IMG/VR virus record: IMGVR_UViG_3300022861_000085 | Coordinates: 1 to 30,352 of that record | DNA: 30,352 nt | Reading direction: 5' to 3' (one strand) | From: a virus | In this document: piece by piece, positions 1-7,703 of the stretch | How positions within the stretch are numbered: position 1 is the stretch's first letter | How the letters are laid out: the number at the start of each line of letters is the position of its first letter | Notes under the pieces: model-generated | What the model was told of the DNA's origin: nothing | Seen by the model: only the letters and a program-made list of their open reading frames with translations | The model's database searches: none | Program-made: the position numbers and the translations under genes

Positions 1-1365
1 AAAGAATGCGGAGAAAGTGCAGTTCTCAACCACGCGGTAACCCTGCCACCAATTGGTGACCAGAGCTTGATTGAGGTTGGGGTCGCACGGCTGCCACTCA
101 CCCTTGAACGTGGCGGAGGTGTTTGAAGTGGAACCGTTCACGTTGATGGTGCTCACCGTTTCCGTGTTGCTCCACAGGTCGCCGGGCGTGTGCGTGCCAT
201 TGTCACTGGCGTAGACGATGCCTGAACCAGCAAAGCGATCGGTGGGCACCACAACCCACTTGGGCCAGGTCTGCGAACCGTCGCTGTGCGTGGTGGCAAC
301 GGTCTGTGTGTTGTTGGGGAAGAGTGGAGATGTCCAAGTGTTGGTGTTGTGCGGCGATACCTCAATCTTGTAAATCACCTTGAGCGGAACATCGTTGCCG
401 TCGCCGGTGATGCGGTAGAGGCCCGAGGGGAACTTGACGGTGATGTCGAGGCCCTGCACGTTAGTGCCCGTGCCCTGCACCACGATAGAGCCGTTCGAGA
501 TGAGCATTTCAATCTCTTGCGGGTATCCGTTGGTTGTGCGGTCAAAGCCATCGATAGGCGGCTGATTGTTGGTGCCCAGGCGTACCTGATACGAGCAGTT
601 ACTAAAGACGGAAATCGGCTGTTGGTTGATGAGCACGTTGGAAACGTTCTTAGCCTGGCCCCAGCCGTAGCAGACAAGGCAGTTAATGTAAGCGTCGGTG
701 CCGTCGAAGTTGACGTAAGACGAAATGACGTTTCCGCACCAGCCCATGGTGCCGTACGCCTTGGGAACGGGCACGCCGGGCTGTGCTAGGCCCTTAGGGC
801 CGGTGGGATCGTAGGTTGAGGACCACGATGGAGAGCTGGGCTGTCCCGGTGAGAAGGCCCAGGAGATGAGCATACTTCCGCCCATGAGAGCGGCGGCTCC
901 GATCAATCCGGCGGCGGTGCCCGACATGCCCATCATGGCCGCGAAGCCGGCAAAGCCCACGCCGACGCCGGTGAAGCACGCGACGAGCGTCAACAGGGCC
1001 ACCATGGAAATCATTTCCCACACCCGGCCGCCGGCGGCGCGCGGGAAAAGCACTAACTCGTCTCCCGGTTCGACGGCTGTTGACCATAACTCCTCATCCG
1101 GAATCAGTGAACCGTTGCGGCTGCATTTGTAATCGTCCAGATGGATTTCGGCGCGGGTCACAAGCGCGGCGGCGCTCTCATTGTCGAGCGGAGCTATCTC
1201 GATCACGCGGCGCTCTTCCACGTGGAAGGGATTCAGATTTTCAATGATGCGAACGGGGCGGAGGCTCAGCGTGGCCGGTAGATCGGGCAACACGTACGGC
1301 GCGGGCGCGGCCTCGGCGATAGAGACAATCTGCGGATTTAGAGCGGGGATGAGTCCTGTTTCCAT
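1..1365 (-). CDS. Tail tip / host-specificity protein J (TipJ-like), C-terminus off the left edge
   Basis: The frame is open from an ATG at 1365 to the window edge, giving 455 residues with no stop. Residues 1-115 resemble the N-terminal part of TipJ proteins: a beta-rich segment ending in a GDELVLFPRAAGG stretch. A long Gly/Ala-rich hydrophobic segment follows at about 119-171, as in the gpI-like part of TipJ proteins. After it comes a Pro/Ser linker, then a J-type domain with PKAYGTMGWCGNVISSYV near 190-215. In lambda-like phages this protein forms the central tip fibre and contacts the host receptor. The start overlaps the NlpC/P60 gene by 28 bases and has a GAGGG site about 11 bases upstream. 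The receptor-binding C-terminus is missing only because the window ends. The family call is by pattern recognition. Confidence 0.72.
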   Translation of the reverse strand, partial: METGLIPALNPQIVSIAEAAPAPYVLPDLPATLSLRPVRIIENLNPFHVEERRVIEIAPLDNESAAALVTRAEIHLDDYKCSRNGSLIPDEELWSTAVEPGDELVLFPRAAGGRVWEMISMVALLTLVACFTGVGVGFAGFAAMMGMSGTAAGLIGAAALMGGSMLISWAFSPGQPSSPSWSSTYDPTGPKGLAQPGVPVPKAYGTMGWCGNVISSYVNFDGTDAYINCLVCYGWGQAKNVSNVLINQQPISVFSNCSYQVRLGTNNQPPIDGFDRTTNGYPQEIEMLISNGSIVVQGTGTNVQGLDITVKFPSGLYRITGDGNDVPLKVIYKIEVSPHNTNTWTSPLFPNNTQTVATTHSDGSQTWPKWVVVPTDRFAGSGIVYASDNGTHTPGDLWSNTETVSTINVNGSTSNTSATFKGEWQPCDPNLNQALVTNWWQGYRVVENCTFSAFF

Positions 1366-1727
1366 CGATAGAAGCCCTCTATTCGAGCTTTCCATGGAAA
1401 CGAGTTATACCGCTCTTTTGCCACCCCCGCGCCCTCACGTGAATGCAGCATGTATCCATCTCCACAGACCACGCCGATATGCCAGCGCGGATTGAGTGAG
1501 CGAATCAGGATTGCATCTCCCGGTTGAGGATCGGTGACTAACTCCCAATCGGCAACCGCAAGCGCCACGGCGTCTACTTCGCTGGCGTACGCGGGCACCG
1601 GGAAGCCGAGACGGCGCTCAATCTCAAGAAAGAATCCGACGCAATCATAGGCATCCGGCCCACGTGCGTCCTCACGCCACGGCTTAGGTAGCAAGTCTGC
1701 CCACAGCGAATAAGGGATCGTCCTCAA
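1338..1727 (-). CDS. Tail assembly NlpC/P60 peptidase (gpK-like)
   Basis: A 129-residue protein with the NlpC/P60 pattern: Cys29 in DAYDCVGFF, His83 in PRWHIGVVC, and His95 as a possible third residue. Lambda gpK has a JAMM domain followed by NlpC/P60; only the NlpC/P60 half is present here. The family cleaves peptidoglycan peptides, and in tails it sits near the tip and is thought to help local cell-wall opening or tail assembly. The start is a TTG inside a TTGA overlap with the stop of the gpL-like gene, so translation is probably coupled. The position between L and J matches the lambda order L-K-I-J. Confidence 0.82.
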   Translation of the reverse strand: MRTIPYSLWADLLPKPWREDARGPDAYDCVGFFLEIERRLGFPVPAYASEVDAVALAVADWELVTDPQPGDAILIRSLNPRWHIGVVCGDGYMLHSREGAGVAKERYNSFPWKARIEGFYRWKQDSSPL

Positions 1728-2389
1728 TTCTGCGCCGCCAGCACTGTGCCGTTGGTTCCGATGCCGGGGAATGCTCCGAAGCGTCCGGCGTTGTTATGCA
1801 CCTGGCAACCGTTCGCGCCGTTGTACGTGCCATCGCAGTTAGTGAGCGGCCCGGTGTATCCACACCAGATGCTCTTGTAGTGCGAGACGTACATGCAGAA
1901 ATTGGCGCGGTAAAGGAACTTGGGAAAGAGTTGGCGCAATGGCGAGGGAGCGGAGAGAGAGAACGTGACCAGCTCCGCCGTGCATACAGACTTCATCACG
2001 GTTGTGGAGACGGCCAGATCAGGCTCACCGGCCGGGTGCGCTGTGTTGTACACGTATACGTTCGCAATGGCCCCGGCAATGCCGCCGTACTGCTCAATGA
2101 CGCCTTGCAGGATGCGCATGGTATTGGACGCCTTCAACACCATCGTGGGGAGTTGTCCAGAGCCTGGCTGCTCAGCGGAGAATTCAAAGTTGAAGGGCTG
2201 ATAAGTCTGCACGCCGTTGCCGTCTCCGGCATCGAACTGGATCGGGTCAACGTTGCGCGCAAAGCGCATGTGTTGCCCGTTCCAAATGATGTCGAGCAGC
2301 AAGAGCCAAGCATCTCCGGAAGCCAGCACGAACTTATCGCGCTGGGCAGCAAGAGAGAGAACGGCCATGGGAGAGACGGCGGTGGGCAC
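1724..2389 (-). CDS. Minor tail protein L (iron-sulphur tail tip protein)
   Basis: A 221-residue protein that resembles lambda gpL. The C-terminal third holds four cysteines in the expected arrangement: Cys165 (NFCMY), Cys176 (WCGY), Cys185 (NCDG) and Cys195 (GCQV), followed by a GRFGAFPGI stretch. In lambda gpL four such cysteines bind a 4Fe-4S cluster; the same role is inferred here. The start is a GTG two bases after the stop of the gpM-like gene, with GAGG about 7 bases upstream. An internal ATG at residue 8 is a possible alternative start. Confidence 0.82.
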   Translation of the reverse strand: MPTAVSPMAVLSLAAQRDKFVLASGDAWLLLLDIIWNGQHMRFARNVDPIQFDAGDGNGVQTYQPFNFEFSAEQPGSGQLPTMVLKASNTMRILQGVIEQYGGIAGAIANVYVYNTAHPAGEPDLAVSTTVMKSVCTAELVTFSLSAPSPLRQLFPKFLYRANFCMYVSHYKSIWCGYTGPLTNCDGTYNGANGCQVHNNAGRFGAFPGIGTNGTVLAAQN

Positions 2390-2391
2390 GG

Positions 2392-3330
2392 TTATACCTC
2401 CGTCAATTCGAGTTTGGCTCCGTACACTTTTACGCCGTTGCCCCAGCCGATGTCGGCAATTTCAGGCAGCGATGAGAAGCGCACAAGGCAGCCCAGCGGC
2501 TGCGATCCAACCATGCGGCCGTAGGGCGTGAGCGGGGTGAGCAAGCTACAGCCCACCGTGTCCCATGAGACTGAGGCGGAGCCGTCAAGCGTGATGGCCG
2601 AGGCGGTGGAGTTGGCAAGCGTGGCGAGGAGACTCACTTTGAAGCTGGCCGCACTGGCTGGCACGGTGAACTGATAGCCGTACGTCTGCCAGCCGACGCC
2701 GATGGTTGCCGCCGTGCCGTTGACCGTTGACAGCGCGCCGCCGGCGGCATTCAAGTAAGACACGCTCACTTGCGCGCCAAGCACGCCCGCCGCCAGTGTG
2801 CCTTGGATCGCATCCAAAGCCGCTGTGAAGACGTAGACCTCACCGGGGGTACATGACACCGCCTGATCGCACGTGAGCGCGCCTGTGACGGTTGTGTTCG
2901 CGGCAATGGTCTTTGTGGCCACGGTTCTGAACTTGATTGCCTGGGTGCCGTCCGCAACCGGAGTAGTGCCGACGCCGATGGACTCCTGAGCCGGCGCGCT
3001 GGAGACGGCCCACCCAAAGACAAGATCGGCGGCGGTGAGCGCCGGAAATTCAAAGGACCAATTGGGCAAGAGGTTGGGAAAGAGAAAGCTGTTGCCGCCG
3101 CGCGCCGCGTAGCTGGGTGACATGAAGAACTCATCCAATGCGCGGATGTCTTCCGCTACGAGGTTGCGGACGTTGAACGGCCAGGTGCGGCGGGCGCGGG
3201 TACCACGCGGGCGTGTGGAGACATACCCGCTCTCCGCCGGATCGCGGATCGTGTCATCCTCGGTTTTCTTCGAGGTGTCCATCGAAGGTTGGCGCGAAAG
3301 TGACGGAAAGATGAGCGGGAATGTCGCCAT
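2392..3330 (-). CDS. Minor tail protein M-like, with an inserted carbohydrate-binding-like beta domain
   Basis: A 312-residue protein. Residues 18-85 (GYVSTRPRGTRARRTW, then a segment ending GGNSFLFP) match the usual start of gpM/DUF2460-type tail tip proteins, and the last 40 residues (VRFSSLPEIADI to the end) match the usual finish. Between them, about residues 86-268, lies an extra beta-rich domain that begins NLLPNWSFEFP and ends with alternating small and hydrophobic residues. That opening is typical of CBM4/9-like jelly-roll domains. The core is thought to cap the tape-measure end of the tail tip; a sugar-binding role for the insert is inferred. The start codon is close behind a GAGGG site and carries the leader motif described at 3335-3347. 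Confidence 0.72.
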   Translation of the reverse strand: MATFPLIFPSLSRQPSMDTSKKTEDDTIRDPAESGYVSTRPRGTRARRTWPFNVRNLVAEDIRALDEFFMSPSYAARGGNSFLFPNLLPNWSFEFPALTAADLVFGWAVSSAPAQESIGVGTTPVADGTQAIKFRTVATKTIAANTTVTGALTCDQAVSCTPGEVYVFTAALDAIQGTLAAGVLGAQVSVSYLNAAGGALSTVNGTAATIGVGWQTYGYQFTVPASAASFKVSLLATLANSTASAITLDGSASVSWDTVGCSLLTPLTPYGRMVGSQPLGCLVRFSSLPEIADIGWGNGVKVYGAKLELTEV

Positions 3331-3375
3331 ACCCTCACTGTGCGGCGATTACGGGAAAGGCCGCAAAATAAGGCT
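3331..3375. promoter_or_regulatory. Short divergent intergenic region with a conserved leader motif
   Basis: These 45 bases separate the minus-strand gpM-like gene from the plus-strand gpZ-like gene, so each unit needs its own 5' signals here or inside the opposite gene. The 13-mer TCACTGTGCGGCG at 3335-3347 recurs exactly at 12568-12580, at the same distance (4 bases) from the start of another late gene. I see no clear -35/-10 pair. Confidence 0.35.
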
Positions 3376-4092
3376 ATGCAACTCAAGGCGACGGTGGATG
3401 TAAGTGAAGCGGTGGCCGGATTGAACGATCTGCAAAAGAGGCAGATACCGTTTGCCATGGCCAAGACGTTGACGGGATGCGCGAAAGCCGGACAGACCGT
3501 GGTGCAAGAGAACCTGGGCGGCAAGTTCACACTCCGAAACAACTTCACACAGCAAGGCATCCGCATCAAGCCGGCGGAAAAGAATGGCGCGGTGATCGAG
3601 GCCGACGTTCACACGGACACGGCCAACCGGGCCACGGGCGCGCCGGATTACCTTTTGCCTCAAGAGGACGGCGGAGAGAAAGTTCCCCATGGCGGCCGTG
3701 AATACCTGGCTGTGCCTACCCGCTACTTACGTCGGATGTGCCCAGGCGTCATTCCCCAGGAGCTGAGGCCCCGCAACCTGCTGGGAGCCGTTGGAGGCCG
3801 CTACACGGCCATCACGCGCAAGAAAGGCCAGATCGCACTGCGCAACCAAAAGCAGGTGCGCGGCTTTGTCTTTTTCCTACAGGACATCTCAGATGGGCAC
3901 AAGGCCATCATGGGGCGGTATTGGACAGATCGGGACGCCTACCCGTTTTACCTGCTCATTCCGGAGGCGCACATCAAGCCAAGGCTCGAGATGCAACGGG
4001 ACGTGGAACGCGCCGCACAATCGGCCTTCCCGGAGCTATGGGCGGGCACATGGCGTCAGATCATGGCGCGCGGGTTGCGGATCACATCGTAA
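3376..4092 (+). CDS. Tail completion protein, gpZ-like, on the opposite strand
   Basis: A 238-residue protein. The start (MQLKATVDVSEAV) follows AAGG at 3370-3373; an in-frame GTG at 3340 has no ribosome site. The N-terminus has the helical pattern of gpZ/gp10-like neck and tail completion proteins: a segment about residues 5-25, a conserved small-residue helix, then LRNNFTQQGI. The C-terminus (YPFYLLIPEAHIKP, then a helix with VERAAQ) parallels the end of lambda gpZ. Such proteins normally act at the head-tail joint and are encoded just before the tail terminator. Here the gene lies beyond the tape measure and is inverted relative to all other structural genes. The assignment is moderate; it could be a related structural protein of unknown role. 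Confidence 0.55.
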   Translation: MQLKATVDVSEAVAGLNDLQKRQIPFAMAKTLTGCAKAGQTVVQENLGGKFTLRNNFTQQGIRIKPAEKNGAVIEADVHTDTANRATGAPDYLLPQEDGGEKVPHGGREYLAVPTRYLRRMCPGVIPQELRPRNLLGAVGGRYTAITRKKGQIALRNQKQVRGFVFFLQDISDGHKAIMGRYWTDRDAYPFYLLIPEAHIKPRLEMQRDVERAAQSAFPELWAGTWRQIMARGLRITS

Positions 4093-4138
4093 CGGTTGGG
4101 GTGTGTGGTAGACTGCGGTCGCACTACGGAGGGTAGGC

Positions 4139-4354
4139 GTGAACGGAAGCTCAGTGGATGGGATCGTTTTGGTTGGGTTGATCGCTGTACTTTATTTTCT
4201 ACCCTTATGGGTTGCGGCTTCCCGCCGCTGCAAGGCTGGCGCGGGCATCGGTGTGGTGAATATCTTCCTGGGATGGACGTTCATCGGATGGGTGGTTGCG
4301 TTAGCCTGGGCTGCATGTGGAGAGCAAAAGCCAAAAGAACTCCCCGCCGATTAG
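4139..4354 (+). CDS. Superinfection immunity protein (Imm-like small membrane protein)
   Basis: A 71-residue protein with a GTG start preceded by GGAGGG at about 4127-4133. It has two hydrophobic helices, about residues 8-27 and 36-62. The second carries the signature of the T4 Imm superinfection-immunity family (PF14373): NIFLGWTFIGWVVALAWA, after a first helix with LYFLPLWVAA. In T4, Imm sits in the inner membrane and stops DNA injection by a second phage. An exclusion role here is inferred from the family; host members of the family also exist. It lies 46 bases downstream of the gpZ-like gene, on the same strand. Its stop codon is inside the hairpin at 4341-4360. Confidence 0.8.
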   Translation: MNGSSVDGIVLVGLIAVLYFLPLWVAASRRCKAGAGIGVVNIFLGWTFIGWVVALAWAACGEQKPKELPAD

Positions 4355-4360
4355 CGGGGA
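4341..4360. terminator. Bidirectional hairpin overlapping two stop codons
   Basis: A perfect 7-bp inverted repeat, TCCCCGC (4341-4347) and GCGGGGA (4354-4360), with a 6-base loop CGATTA. The TAG stop of the plus-strand immunity gene (4352-4354) and the TAA stop of the minus-strand DUF2846 gene (4351-4353) both fall in it. The downstream T-tracts are weak: GTTCTTTTGGCTTTT on the minus side and hardly any on the plus side. It probably serves both converging genes. Confidence 0.55.
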
Positions 4361-4761
4361 TTGTCGCTCATTGGCTTGAGCTTGGCAATGTCAAACGTAC
4401 CCTGCTCTGGCATCACCATTGTCAGCCGAAAATGACCTTTCCAGAATCCGGTCTGAAGATCAGTCCGAAAGTAATACTCTTTCCCCGGCTCAAGTGTGAC
4501 AACCGCTCCAGCCTGTTTGTCATTGGCATAAAACGTGTGGGGTCCAGGCGAAAGCTTGACATCGAACACAGTGCCACCCTGAATTCTCCCGACCTCATCC
4601 CCATCGCAGTAAATCGAAGGCTTGAGGAGGCTGCCTACATATTGCTTATAGCGGTAAAAATGGACCGTGGCATCCGCAACAGTAGCCTGTTGCGCATCGC
4701 AGACAGCGCACAGGGAACAAAGGACACACAAGAACAACAGAGTTTTTCGCATGGCCAGCAT
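4351..4761 (-). CDS. Secreted DUF2846-like protein
   Basis: A 136-residue protein starting at ATG 4761, four bases after a GAGG site; a second ATG three codons later is possible, and the upstream in-frame ATG would overlap the tape measure. The N-terminus is a signal peptide: MRKT followed by about 15 hydrophobic residues, with cleavage probably near CDA/QQ. The lipobox is poor because V or L sits before the cysteines. The mature part (FYRYKQYVGS, SIYCDGDEVGRI, LSPGPHTFYANDKQAG, then GFWKGH and MPEQGTFDIAKLKP) follows the DUF2846 pattern. I associate this version with Acidobacteriota chromosomes. The molecular function is unknown. It lies just after the tape measure and converges on the immunity gene, so it looks like an added cargo gene. 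Confidence 0.68.
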   Translation of the reverse strand: MLAMRKTLLFLCVLCSLCAVCDAQQATVADATVHFYRYKQYVGSLLKPSIYCDGDEVGRIQGGTVFDVKLSPGPHTFYANDKQAGAVVTLEPGKEYYFRTDLQTGFWKGHFRLTMVMPEQGTFDIAKLKPMSDNPR

Positions 4762-4774
4762 TATACCTCGACCG

Positions 4775-6934
4775 CTAGTGACCAAACATCCCTGCGAATC
4801 CTTGCGTGATGGCTCCATTGGTTTCCTGATCTTTCAATACAATTTGCAGGATCATCGCTTCCGCCTGGCCGCTCGATTGTTGGGTCGAATCCACCTGTTG
4901 GGGCGTGCCCATGTTGTTCAGGATGACTTGTACGCCGCCCGTTCCCGATCCGGCACCCTTCCCTACCTGCAAGGCCCCAGCAGCCGGACTGAGCACGGTT
5001 CCCGCCCCGGCGGTGCCGGTCCCATTCGATATCGGGCCGGATTTCTTTCCAAACAGGCCCTTCAGTAAGCTCTCTGCGCCGCCGATCCCTTGACCCACCA
5101 GGCCGTTGTGCCCTCCGGTGCCCGCCCCGTGTGCGCCGCTGCCATCCCAGCCCTTGCCTCCGCGCCCGGAGGGATCGCCGAACAGCTCACCGAAAAGCTG
5201 AGACTCCGCCGTCTGCCCAATGTCTTTGAGCATGTTGGTACGAATCTGTTTCCACTGCCTATCCCACTTTTCGCCCAGGTCGAAGAGCGGATCGAACAGG
5301 CCATGCGCGAACTTTTCCGCCTCGTTATCGATGCTTTGGGCGTTGTTCTTAGATATTGGCGCAGCTATCAAAGAGTTCGCAGCAGCCTCGCCGCCTAATG
5401 ATGTTATCTGATTCTGCACTTCGTTTCGCTTTTTACTTGTATCCCCGCCGCGACTTTGGATTTGCTCCAACTCGTTCAAGAGGGCATTGAGAACCACTAT
5501 GTCGGCTGCATATTGCTTGGCGCGGATCGATGCTACCGCTTGGGCGGCGGCCTCCTCACTGATCGATTTAGCGGCCTTGTCGTGCTCGACGGCAGCCTCG
5601 GCAACCTTAGCGGTGGCAGCGGAACGCACCTCTGCTGCGGTCGCCTCCGCCTGAGCTGATTCCTCTTGCGCTTTGAGGGTATCTTCCCACGTCTTTGTAA
5701 TCGCCTCAGTAATGTGGTCATTCTCGCTCTGTGCGTTCTTGGCGTCCGCAATCGATTCGCTCACAAATTCTGAGGTGATCTTCTTTTGTTCTTGAGCGTT
5801 CTTAGTGGCTACCTCCTTGGTGAGTCGGTTGATTTCGTTTAACGCTTCCAAGTATTGAGATGAGCCACGCTGAAACGCACCAATTCTCTTTTGCCAAAAA
5901 GCTATCTCATCTTCGATGGACATAGCGTGCTGGCGTTGTTGCTCCGCAAGCGATGTGCGATCAGCCTGCATACGGGCACGACTCTGTTTCTCTAGCACCT
6001 CGGGATCAGTAGGCGGCAGTTTCGCCGGGCCAGTTGGATGCGCCGTCGAGCCGGCAAGATTTTGCGCCGCGTGAAGTTGTGCCAGGTATTCATCGAGCGG
6101 GTGTTTGCCATCATCGGAAAGCCAGTGCCACATGTCTTTTGCCGAGGCGATGATGGTATCCATACCCTCGGAGAAATCGTTGACATAGGCGGTGATAACC
6201 GGGGCTGCTGTGCCGGTGATGGTGAGGCTTAGACGCTTCCATGCGGCGTCTAGATCGTTCAGGGCGTGGTGCATGTCCTCCATTTTCTTGAGGTCATCCT
6301 CGCTGAAAATGGGTGCCTCCGATTTCATTTTCTCAAGAGCCTCCGATCCTTGATTCAAAATCGGAATCATGTCCTGGCCGGCCTTGCCAAAGAGCTTGAC
6401 GGCGGCAACGTTCTTTTCGATGCCATCGGGCATCTGTTGAAATTTATCGGCAACCAACTCCATTACGCCGTACATGTCATTGCCCTTGGTTTTTACTTCT
6501 TCGGCGGAGATGCCAAGGATTTTGAAGCCCTCAGAGAGCTTGCCGGCGTCCGTCTCATGAATGGCCTCGGCAAGTTTCTTTCCCGATTTCGCCACCGTCT
6601 CAAACTCAACACCGCTGGCGGCGGCGGCGTACTTGAGCACCGAAAGGCTATCTGTCGAGATCCCGGTTTGTTGATGGAGTTTGCCTATCTGTACGCCGGC
6701 CTCCATCGTAGAGGTGACCATTTCCCTTAAGCCGTTGACAACCTCTCCGATGCCAACCGTGATGCCGGCATATTGGAGGCCCTGCATCAAGCTCTGTCCG
6801 ATACCTGCAAGGGAACTGGAAGCCTCTTTGGCTTTCGCCTCAGTCTCATCCAAGTGTCTCTTGATTGCGTTGAAGACTTCGCCGGTTTTGTCTTCGCCGG
6901 ATACGACAACGATCACGCCGCCCTTACTTGCCAT
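4775..6934 (-). CDS. Tail tape measure protein
   Basis: A 719-residue, largely helical protein. The N-terminal third has the standard tape-measure start: a VSGEDKTGEVFNAI segment, a hydrophobic Gly-rich stretch near 45-75, and the GISTDSLSVLKYAAAASGVEFE segment near 90-112. The centre (about 310-510) is rich in Glu, Lys, Gln and Ala and should form coiled coils. The C-terminus is Gly-rich. The protein sets tail length and is ejected with the DNA. By the usual rule of about 0.15 nm per residue the tail would be near 100 nm, which fits a siphovirus. The start overlaps the chaperone gene by 11 bases. Confidence 0.92.
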   Translation of the reverse strand: MASKGGVIVVVSGEDKTGEVFNAIKRHLDETEAKAKEASSSLAGIGQSLMQGLQYAGITVGIGEVVNGLREMVTSTMEAGVQIGKLHQQTGISTDSLSVLKYAAAASGVEFETVAKSGKKLAEAIHETDAGKLSEGFKILGISAEEVKTKGNDMYGVMELVADKFQQMPDGIEKNVAAVKLFGKAGQDMIPILNQGSEALEKMKSEAPIFSEDDLKKMEDMHHALNDLDAAWKRLSLTITGTAAPVITAYVNDFSEGMDTIIASAKDMWHWLSDDGKHPLDEYLAQLHAAQNLAGSTAHPTGPAKLPPTDPEVLEKQSRARMQADRTSLAEQQRQHAMSIEDEIAFWQKRIGAFQRGSSQYLEALNEINRLTKEVATKNAQEQKKITSEFVSESIADAKNAQSENDHITEAITKTWEDTLKAQEESAQAEATAAEVRSAATAKVAEAAVEHDKAAKSISEEAAAQAVASIRAKQYAADIVVLNALLNELEQIQSRGGDTSKKRNEVQNQITSLGGEAAANSLIAAPISKNNAQSIDNEAEKFAHGLFDPLFDLGEKWDRQWKQIRTNMLKDIGQTAESQLFGELFGDPSGRGGKGWDGSGAHGAGTGGHNGLVGQGIGGAESLLKGLFGKKSGPISNGTGTAGAGTVLSPAAGALQVGKGAGSGTGGVQVILNNMGTPQQVDSTQQSSGQAEAMILQIVLKDQETNGAITQGFAGMFGH

Positions 6935-7679
6935 CGGTTACACCGTCCTTTTCTGATTGTGCCCTGAATGCGGTTACCAGCGCACGTGCTTTAGCTTCGT
7001 CGCTCTCGAACACCGGCGCGGGCGTGCTGCGGCGCTTGCGGCCCATAAGCATGTCCGGTGTGAGAGGATCGGCGTCCTGTTTCTTGTGGGGAAGTAAGAG
7101 CCAGCTCACCATCCATGCGGACTCCTCACGGCGTTCGCGCGTCTCGCGCTTGTGACGGGCGGAGCGGCCCTCGAGAATAAGAATCAACTCGCTGTATTGG
7201 AGCCGATAGAACGCATCGGGCGCGAACCCCAGCTCACCACAGACGATGCGGAAAGCATCTTCCCATGTGGTTTGCTTGCGCGCGGCGCGCTTCGATTTAG
7301 CGGGCTTGGAGTTCGCCTGGGAAGCTCCGCCGTAATACTGATTGAGGGCACGGCGGATTGCCAAAACGCCTTGCTCCGCCCAGTTATGCCGCTCACTCAA
7401 CCATCGCAAGTCTTCCATGGTGAGCGTCTCGCTGTGCGCCTTTGCGTCCTCTTGCAGCGCCGCCCACAGGTAGAGACGGAGGTTGTCTTCATTGACGGCG
7501 AGCGCCCACTCCCGCTCACCCGTGGCCGGGTTGATGCGGTGGCCCACCTCTTCCCAGGCCGGGGCCTCTTTACCGCCGGCGTTGCGAATCAGTATCTCGG
7601 AGCCAAGATTGATTTCCACGCGCCGGCGGCGGTCGAAGTCAACAAAGATCGGTTCTTTGTAGAGCACTACGTTTTGCAT
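6924..7679 (-). CDS. Tail assembly chaperone, two domains fused in one frame
   Basis: A 251-residue protein directly before the tape measure. Residues 1-120 match a first chaperone domain (NLRLYLWAALQEDA, then TMEDLRWLSERHNW). A basic linker follows at about 124-138 (SKPAKSKRAARKQ). The second part has TWEDAFRIVCGELGFAPDAFYRL and a helical region with YSELILILEGR. In lambda and HK97-like phages these two parts (gpG and the T extension) are made as G and G-T by a programmed -1 frameshift. Here both are in one continuous frame. They bind the tape measure and recruit the tail tube. A GAGG site lies 5 bases before ATG 7679. The gene follows two hairpins that may lower its expression relative to the tail tube. 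Confidence 0.75.
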   Translation of the reverse strand: MQNVVLYKEPIFVDFDRRRRVEINLGSEILIRNAGGKEAPAWEEVGHRINPATGEREWALAVNEDNLRLYLWAALQEDAKAHSETLTMEDLRWLSERHNWAEQGVLAIRRALNQYYGGASQANSKPAKSKRAARKQTTWEDAFRIVCGELGFAPDAFYRLQYSELILILEGRSARHKRETRERREESAWMVSWLLLPHKKQDADPLTPDMLMGRKRRSTPAPVFESDEAKARALVTAFRAQSEKDGVTDGK

Positions 7680-7703
7680 TTGTCCTCACCAAACCACCCC
7701 GAA

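Noticed and set aside
3156-3690. Minus-strand frames opposite the gpZ-like gene
   Set aside because: The plus-strand protein has a ribosome site and a recognisable pattern at both ends. The minus frames would also overlap the start of the gpM-like gene.
7295-7330. A programmed -1 frameshift site inside the tail chaperone gene
   Set aside because: Both domains are already in one frame, and I saw no convincing slippery heptamer followed by structure near the linker.
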